44,981 nucleotides of DNA from Amycolatopsis iheyensis. GTDB taxonomy: Bacteria > Actinomycetota > Actinomycetes > Mycobacteriales > Pseudonocardiaceae. The notes under the pieces are model-generated. The model was not told the DNA's origin, did no database searches, and saw only the letters and a program-made list of their open reading frames with translations. Shown piece after piece: positions 40,246-44,981 of this stretch. Position 1 is the stretch's first letter. Every line of letters begins with the position of its first letter. Position numbers and translations under genes: made by a program. The stretch spans positions 1 to 44,981 of the forward strand of contig NZ_JAMXQV010000005.1 in NCBI RefSeq assembly GCF_024703995.1, given 5' to 3'.

Positions 40246-41565
40246 TCACTGCTGGTACGGCGCCGCCGCGGCCTTCGCGGCGGTGATGAACGCGCCCTTG
40301 TTCTTCGGCCAGAACGTGCTGTCGACGCAGGTGTAGCGCGGCAGGAACCCGCCGCACGTGCCGCTCGAGCCGCCGACCTCGAACGTCACGCTGGCGACGC
40401 CGAGCGTGCCGTAGGTGAAGTCGTCGGTGGTGCCGCTCGTGTCGTAGCCGACGGTTTCCTCGTTGGTGCCGACGAGGTAGCCGTTCGACGCCGCGTACTT
40501 CGCGCCCAGCTTGCGGTACTGCGCGTCGTTGGGCGAGGTCGCCTGCGTGAAGCCCCACGGGATGATGATGTCGTTGCCGTAGCTGTGCAGCGTGATCATC
40601 GTGCCCTTGGCCGTCGACGGCGCGGGGTCGTTGTTCCCGGTGCCGCGCTGGTCCGGGAAGATCGCGCGGGCCAGCTTCTCCAGCGCCTGCGTCTCGGGCT
40701 CGGAGCCGGCGCTCACGCCCTGGTAGGTCTCGGCGCAGGCGGAGTTCGAGTCGCCGCCCCATTTGAACGTAGAGTTGCGGTTGAGGTCGATGCCGATGTT
40801 CGTGCCGGTGCAGCCGCCGCGGCTGTTGTTCGCGTTCTTGCGCTGCAGCTTCGGCGAGTTCCCGCCCGAGGCGACGATGTCGACGCCGTCCGGGTTGGAG
40901 ATCGGCACCACCCACACCTCGGTGGTGTCCAAGATGGACTTCGCGGTGGCGTCGGTGGCGTAGCCGTCGGCGAGGTAGTCGATCCAGCGCCAGGCGAGCT
41001 CGCCGGTGGACAGCTCACGCGCGTGGATCTGGGCCATCATGAAGAACTTCGGCTTCGGCGACGTCGTCGAGAGCGTGCAGTCGCCGGCCTGCTTCTTCGT
41101 CAGGCAGATGGCCTGCAGGTCGTGCCCGCCGGTGCCCTTCGTCTTCTTCCACGACTGGCCGATCGTGTACTTGGTGGCCAGGTCGGGGTGCGCGGCCGCG
41201 ACGGCGGTGAGGTGGTTCTCGTGCGCGGTGACCGTGCGGTACCCGCCGTAGAAGGTGTCCGCGGCCAGGGAGTTCGCCTGCGCGGGCAGTTCCTTGTAGA
41301 CGGTGTCGAAGAAGGCCGGCCGGAAGCCGCGCGCACGCAGTTGCTCGGCCACCGCCTGCCCGCCGACGACGTACGCGGCGCCCGCGTCCCCTTCTTCGAC
41401 GTCGAAGCCGGCCGCGGCGAGCGCCTGCGCCTGGGCGGCGGTGGCCGGGACGCGCCAGAACACCGGCGTGTCGGCGGGCTGCGCGGCGGCGGTGCCGCCG
41501 AGCAGCGCGGACAGCACGACCCCGGTCGCCGCCAGGGCGAGCCGGGACAGGGACTTTGACGCCAT
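40246..41565 (-). CDS. Secreted M14 family zinc carboxypeptidase
   Basis: A 439-residue exported metallocarboxypeptidase. The signal peptide is residues 1-28 (SLSRLALAATGVVLSALLGGTAAA). A propeptide-like N-terminal domain (about 35-105) is followed by the M14 catalytic domain: zinc ligands His181 and Glu184 in QIHARELSTGE, GIDLNRN at 258-264 (substrate carboxylate Asn/Arg), zinc His327 in ITLHSYGN, and the general-base Glu in SVTFEVGG near the C-terminus. It removes C-terminal residues from peptides outside the cell (carboxypeptidase T/A-like). The ATG at 41565 has GAGGAG upstream. Divergent from the DHPS-like operon. Confidence 0.92.
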   Translation of the reverse strand: MASKSLSRLALAATGVVLSALLGGTAAAQPADTPVFWRVPATAAQAQALAAAGFDVEEGDAGAAYVVGGQAVAEQLRARGFRPAFFDTVYKELPAQANSLAADTFYGGYRTVTAHENHLTAVAAAHPDLATKYTIGQSWKKTKGTGGHDLQAICLTKKQAGDCTLSTTSPKPKFFMMAQIHARELSTGELAWRWIDYLADGYATDATAKSILDTTEVWVVPISNPDGVDIVASGGNSPKLQRKNANNSRGGCTGTNIGIDLNRNSTFKWGGDSNSACAETYQGVSAGSEPETQALEKLARAIFPDQRGTGNNDPAPSTAKGTMITLHSYGNDIIIPWGFTQATSPNDAQYRKLGAKYAASNGYLVGTNEETVGYDTSGTTDDFTYGTLGVASVTFEVGGSSGTCGGFLPRYTCVDSTFWPKNKGAFITAAKAAAAPYQQ

Positions 41566-41747
41566 CGGGGACTCCTCAAGGCCGCACGGATGGGCGATCC
41601 GGTCCGGGCTCTGGGTGATCGGACCGGCACGCACAGTGTGTCGGCGGGGACAAACCCGGCACACCCCCGAAAGTCGCGAAAAGCCCCGGGCCGGCCCCCT
41701 CACTATGCTCGGCGGTGGTCAGACCGAACTTTTCACGGGAGCGCTGC

Positions 41748-42617
41748 ATGCCGATCCACGACCTCGTCTTCCGGGGGCGACACCTCACCAGCGATCACGC
41801 GATGGTGATGGCGATCGTCAACCGGACCCCGGACTCGTTCTACGACAACGGGGTGACCTACGAGGAGGACCGGGCGCACGCGGCGATCGGCAAGGCGATC
41901 GAGGACGGCGCCGTCGTGATCGACATCGGCGGCGTGCCGGCCAGCCCCGGCCCCGAGGTCACGGTCGCGGAGGAGATCACCCGCGTGGTGCCGACCGTGG
42001 AGTGGATTCGCGCGGAGTTCCCCGACGTCGTGATCAGCGTCGACACCTACCGCGCCGAGGTCGCCGACGCGGTGTGCCGGGCCGGCGCGGACCTGATCAA
42101 CGACAACTGGGCCGCCTACGAGCCGGAGATCCTCGATGTCGCCGCGCAGTACGGCGCGGGCTACATCTGCGCGCACGTCGACGGCCTCGACCCGCGCACC
42201 GACCCGGTGAAGCCGCAGTACGACGACGTCGTCGCCGCGGTGGTCAAGGACACCACCGAGCTCGCCGAGCGGGCGGTCGCCAAGGGCGTCCCGCGCGAGG
42301 GCATCATGATCGACCCCTGCATCGACTTCTCCAAGAACACCTACCAGTCGCTGGAGGTCCTGCGGAACGTCGACAAGCTGGTGGCCACCGGGTGGCCGGT
42401 GCTGATGGCGCTGTCCAACAAGGGCGTGGTCGGCGAGACGCTCGACGTCGGCATGGACGACCGGGTCACCGGGACCCTCGCGGCGACGGCGCTCGCGGCC
42501 GCGCAGGGGGCCGCGATGTTCCGTGCGCACCAGGTCCGCCAGACGCGGCACACGGTCGAGATGATCGCCAGCATCGTGGGCACGCGGCCGCCGAAGAACG
42601 CGGTGCGGTGGCTGTGA
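41748..42617 (+). CDS. Dihydropteroate synthase-like protein (FolP2-type)
   Basis: A 289-residue TIM-barrel protein of the dihydropteroate synthase family. The pterin region MAIVNRTPDSF is at 21-31; SVDTYR (97-102) and the INDN segment (117-120) are kept. In true DHPS the first loop is DIGGESTRPG; here it is DIGGVPASPG (59-68), as in the actinobacterial FolP2 paralogues, so sulfonamide-type substrate geometry is changed. It may have another pterin-related activity. The ATG at 41748 is chosen over a GTG 33 nt upstream because GGGAG precedes it. The stop overlaps the next gene (GTGA), coupling it to a RibD/DHFR-like reductase. Confidence 0.88.
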   Translation: MPIHDLVFRGRHLTSDHAMVMAIVNRTPDSFYDNGVTYEEDRAHAAIGKAIEDGAVVIDIGGVPASPGPEVTVAEEITRVVPTVEWIRAEFPDVVISVDTYRAEVADAVCRAGADLINDNWAAYEPEILDVAAQYGAGYICAHVDGLDPRTDPVKPQYDDVVAAVVKDTTELAERAVAKGVPREGIMIDPCIDFSKNTYQSLEVLRNVDKLVATGWPVLMALSNKGVVGETLDVGMDDRVTGTLAATALAAAQGAAMFRAHQVRQTRHTVEMIASIVGTRPPKNAVRWL

Positions 42618-43354
42618 TCCGGCAGATCTGGCCGCCCGAGGACGGCCGCGAGCTGGACCTGGCGGAGCTCGAAGACCTGTACCGCTTTCCCGACGTCGCG
42701 AAGTGGCTGGTCGTCAACTTCGTGTCGAGCACGGACGGCGCGATCACGGTCGGCGGCCGGTCGCGGCCGCTGTCGACCGCTCCCGACCGGGTGGTGTTCA
42801 AGCTGGGCAGCGACCTGGCCGACGTCGTCCTGCTCGGCGCCGGGACGGCGGTGATCGAGGAGTTCGACGGCGTCCACCCGGGCAAGGAGACCGCGGACCG
42901 CCGACGGCGGCACGGCCTGGAGCCGATTCCGCCGATCGCGGTGGTGACAACGGGGGCGAGCCTGCCGCCGAGCGCACCGGTGCTCACCGAGGCCGCGGTC
43001 CCGACGCTCGTCATCACGAGCGAGCGCGCGCCGCGGGACCTGCGCGAAGCGTGGAAGTCGGCCGGGGCGGAGGTGATCGTCGCGGGCGAGGACGAGGTGG
43101 CACTCGACCTCGCGGTGGCGGCCTTGACCGAGCGCGGCTTGCGGCGGATCGACTGCGAGGGCGGGCCTCGGCTGTTCGCGTCGCTGGCCGAGGCCGGGCT
43201 GGTCGACGAGTTCCGGCTGACGGTCGCGCCCTTCCTCGTGGCGGGCACGGCGGACCGCGCGGCGGTCGGCGGCGCGTTCGACCCGGTGGAGCTGGCGCTG
43301 GCCACCGTCCTGACCGACGGGGCGAGCCTGCTGACGCGTTATCTGGCGCCATGA
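42614..43354 (+). CDS. Pyrimidine reductase/RibD C-terminal (DHFR-like) family protein
   Basis: A 246-residue stand-alone reductase of the RibD_C family, DHFR fold. It has WLVVNFVSSTDGAITVGGRSRPLS (about 31-54, substrate strand and loop), LADVVLLGAGTAVIEEF (NADPH region) and IDCEGGPRLFASLAEAGLVDEFRLTVAPFLVAG. Similar to the mycobacterial Rv2671-like reductases, which are related to the RibD reductase and, in at least one case, can reduce dihydrofolate. No deaminase domain is present. GTG start overlapping the DHPS-like stop by 4 nt, so the two proteins are made together and probably act in one pathway. Confidence 0.85.
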   Translation: MIRQIWPPEDGRELDLAELEDLYRFPDVAKWLVVNFVSSTDGAITVGGRSRPLSTAPDRVVFKLGSDLADVVLLGAGTAVIEEFDGVHPGKETADRRRRHGLEPIPPIAVVTTGASLPPSAPVLTEAAVPTLVITSERAPRDLREAWKSAGAEVIVAGEDEVALDLAVAALTERGLRRIDCEGGPRLFASLAEAGLVDEFRLTVAPFLVAGTADRAAVGGAFDPVELALATVLTDGASLLTRYLAP

Positions 43355-43381
43355 CGGACGCCCCTGGCAGAGTGAACCCCC

Positions 43382-44917
43382 GTGGGGGATCCGTGGGCTG
43401 ACGCCGGGCTGGACCGGGACACCGTTCTCGAGGACTTTCTGGGCCGCTGGGAGGACGACCGGCGGACCGCGGGCTCGCGGGCGGAGGCGGACCGCCGGTT
43501 CCGCGGTTTCCTGTGGGGCGAGGTCGCGGCCGCGGTCTCGGCCGACGACCACGCCTTCCTGGTGTTCGAGCTGGCCATGGGCCTCGCCGAGCGGGAGCGG
43601 CCGGCCGACGCGTTCCTCCTGTTCTCCTGGCTCGCCGAGGCGTACGCGGGGCACCGGGACGAGCTCGTCGCCTGGCGCGTGATCATGGGGCTGACCGACG
43701 ACTGCGTCGCGATCGCGATGCACTACCGCACGGCGGAGGCCAACGCCGCGGCACGGCAGGTGATCCGGCTGGTGCTCGACCACGTCGGCCCGCCCGGCCG
43801 GGTCCGGGTCGACCGGGCGGCCGTCCGCGCGCTCGTCCAGCTCGCCCACCTGCGTGGCGGACCGGGGGCGCCGGAGGAGAACGAGATCGCCGAGGTCGCG
43901 CGGCTGTGGGCCGAGGTCGCCGAACGCTGGGCGGCCAGCACCGATCCCGAGGTACGCGAACGCGCCGCGCAGGGGTGGGTCAACCGGGGTTTCGTCGCCC
44001 TGCAAGGCGGTGACGAAGCCGGCGCGCGGCGGATGTTCGCGGAGGTGCTCGCTCGCTTCGGCGCCGACCCGGCCGCCACCGAGCAGCTGCACGGGTACGT
44101 CGTGATCGCCGGGCACGCCGGTGACATCCTGGACCGGCTGGTGATCGACGGCCCCGAGTTCCGGCTGGACTTCCTGGAGCGGCAACGCCGGTTCTTCCCG
44201 GACAGCGGCATGGACGCCGTGGTGGAGTTCGCCCGGAGCACGCACGTGCGCTCCGTCGGCGCCGTCCGCAGCTGGGTCTGCTCGGGCGAACCGTTCGTCC
44301 TGCTGCTGCGCAACTACGACCTCACCGAGCGCAGCGGCGTCGCGCCCGACTGGTTCGTCGAGCCGGGGGAGCCCGACCACCTGCAGGTCATGCACCACGC
44401 GAAGGCCGAGAAGGCACTGATGGAGCTCGCCGGCGGCGTCCCGCTGGTGCAGGTGGCCAGCACCACCGCCGGGGAGCTGGAACTGGCCCAGTACGGCCAG
44501 TTCACCGTGTCGAACCGGTTGTACCTGCCCGACGCGACCTGGTTCGCGACGGTGTCCCGGCTGATCGCCGTCGCGGCGCAGGTGATCGTGTGGGCGAACG
44601 AGCTGACGCCGTCGCTCGAGCGGGAACTCGCCGAACTGGCCGCCCACCGCCGGACCGAAGACACGCTGGTCGTGGTGGAACCACCCGACGCCGGGCTCCC
44701 GATCTTCCTACCGCGCTCGGACCGGCCTCCGCTCACCGCGGACCACCCCGTGCTGGCGGCGTTCCCGCACCGGGTGGCCGCCGCGGACTTCGCCGGTCTC
44801 GGCGTCGCCGAGTGGCCGGCGATGCTGGGTGTGGTCGAGCGGCTGCGCGGGGCGGGTGAAGAGCCGGTCCCGGAGCGGCTGGCCCGGATCCGGTCCCGGC
44901 TGGACGCCACTCGCTGA
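43382..44917 (+). CDS. Uncharacterised protein: helical repeat plus C-terminal Rossmann-like region
   Basis: A 511-residue soluble protein. Residues about 1-260 are alpha-helical and TPR-like (ADAFLLFSWLAEAYAGHRDELVAWR, VRERAAQGWVNRGFVALQGGDEAGARRMFAEVLARFGADP). Residues 303-435 look alpha/beta: EPFVLLLRNYDL, VPLVQVAS, RLYLPDATWFATVSRLIAVAAQVIVWANELTPSLERELAELA and DTLVVVEPP alternate strand and helix, a pattern shared with 'VLYLRSF' actinobacterial proteins of unknown function. No signal peptide or TM helix. It lies 27 nt after the reductase gene, in the same operon, and is followed by a strong hairpin. No function is claimed. Confidence 0.75.
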   Translation: MGDPWADAGLDRDTVLEDFLGRWEDDRRTAGSRAEADRRFRGFLWGEVAAAVSADDHAFLVFELAMGLAERERPADAFLLFSWLAEAYAGHRDELVAWRVIMGLTDDCVAIAMHYRTAEANAAARQVIRLVLDHVGPPGRVRVDRAAVRALVQLAHLRGGPGAPEENEIAEVARLWAEVAERWAASTDPEVRERAAQGWVNRGFVALQGGDEAGARRMFAEVLARFGADPAATEQLHGYVVIAGHAGDILDRLVIDGPEFRLDFLERQRRFFPDSGMDAVVEFARSTHVRSVGAVRSWVCSGEPFVLLLRNYDLTERSGVAPDWFVEPGEPDHLQVMHHAKAEKALMELAGGVPLVQVASTTAGELELAQYGQFTVSNRLYLPDATWFATVSRLIAVAAQVIVWANELTPSLERELAELAAHRRTEDTLVVVEPPDAGLPIFLPRSDRPPLTADHPVLAAFPHRVAAADFAGLGVAEWPAMLGVVERLRGAGEEPVPERLARIRSRLDATR

Positions 44918-44929
44918 GACCCGTCGTGA

Positions 44930-44966
44930 GTGTTGCGGGGGGGGGTAAAACCCCCCCAAACAACAC
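44930..44966 (+). terminator. Terminator hairpin of the DHPS-like operon
   Basis: GTGTTG at 44930-44935 pairs with CAACAC at 44961-44966 and an inner run of G (44937-44945) pairs with seven C (44951-44957) around a TAAAA loop. It sits 12 nt past the last stop codon and the window ends just after it. Confidence 0.8.
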
Positions 44967-44981
44967 AAAACCGCCCTACGT

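Noticed and set aside
42341..44647. 768-codon minus-strand open frame opposite the DHPS-like, reductase and TPR-like genes
   Set aside because: Shadow frame: three plus-strand genes with recognised motifs and coupled starts occupy the same DNA.

Overview
The window is high-GC DNA with actinobacterial codon use, frequent GTG starts and many 1-4 nt stop/start overlaps. The gene families (paired LigC-type ligase and LigD polymerase domain, DUF5313, Gls24/AmaP stress operon, F420-type LLM oxidoreductase, bacterial nitric oxide synthase, FolP2-like dihydropteroate synthase) point to a filamentous actinomycete, most likely Pseudonocardiaceae and Amycolatopsis-like. The genus is an inference from gene content. 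It reads as ordinary chromosome: no insertion sequence, phage, CRISPR array, rRNA or tRNA was recognised.

Layout. 1-3.9 kb: a broken TetR gene, a GAF-ANTAR RNA-binding regulator, an AI-2E-family membrane protein with a textbook terminator, and a small Cys-rich protein whose 5' end looks frameshifted. 4-7 kb: a translationally coupled pair, glucose-6-phosphate dehydrogenase-like protein then GH15 trehalase/glucoamylase-like enzyme. 7.2-10.7 kb: pyridoxamine-oxidase-like stress protein, SRPBCC protein, DUF1295 membrane protein, zinc metallopeptidase, GNAT. 10.8-13.5 kb: a six-gene Gls24/Asp23-AmaP envelope-stress operon divergent from a CsbD gene. 13.7-18.1 kb: a second broken TetR gene, two alpha/beta hydrolases, a gene-poor stretch and a secreted bulb-lectin protein. 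18.1-25.8 kb: RluA pseudouridine synthase, DUF5313/MarR divergent pair with a palindromic operator, LLM oxidoreductase, small secreted protein, 14-TM MFS exporter, DUF1015, a squalene-cyclase-fold protein and DinB. 25.8-28.7 kb: LigC-like ligase and LigD-type polymerase (end-joining repair), GNAT, small protein. 28.7-33.9 kb: CobW-family GTPase, then a nitric oxide synthase unit with a structured leader, an 18-codon micro-ORF, NOS, a flavodoxin and an MFS transporter; then a STAS protein. 33.9-38.2 kb: nucleotidyltransferase, secreted sialidase, YeiH exporter divergent from its LysR. 38.2-45 kb: His-rich PadR regulator, methyltransferase, secreted M14 carboxypeptidase, and an operon of DHPS-like protein, RibD/DHFR-like reductase and a large uncharacterised protein closed by a strong hairpin.

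The most interesting units are the NOS leader/micro-ORF/flavodoxin arrangement, the coupled DHPS-like plus RibD-like pair (a possible accessory pterin route), the G6PD-like protein lacking a conserved internal block, and the PadR regulator with a 16-histidine N-terminal tail. Three loci in the first 14 kb look frameshifted, so either local gene decay or sequence indels should be considered.
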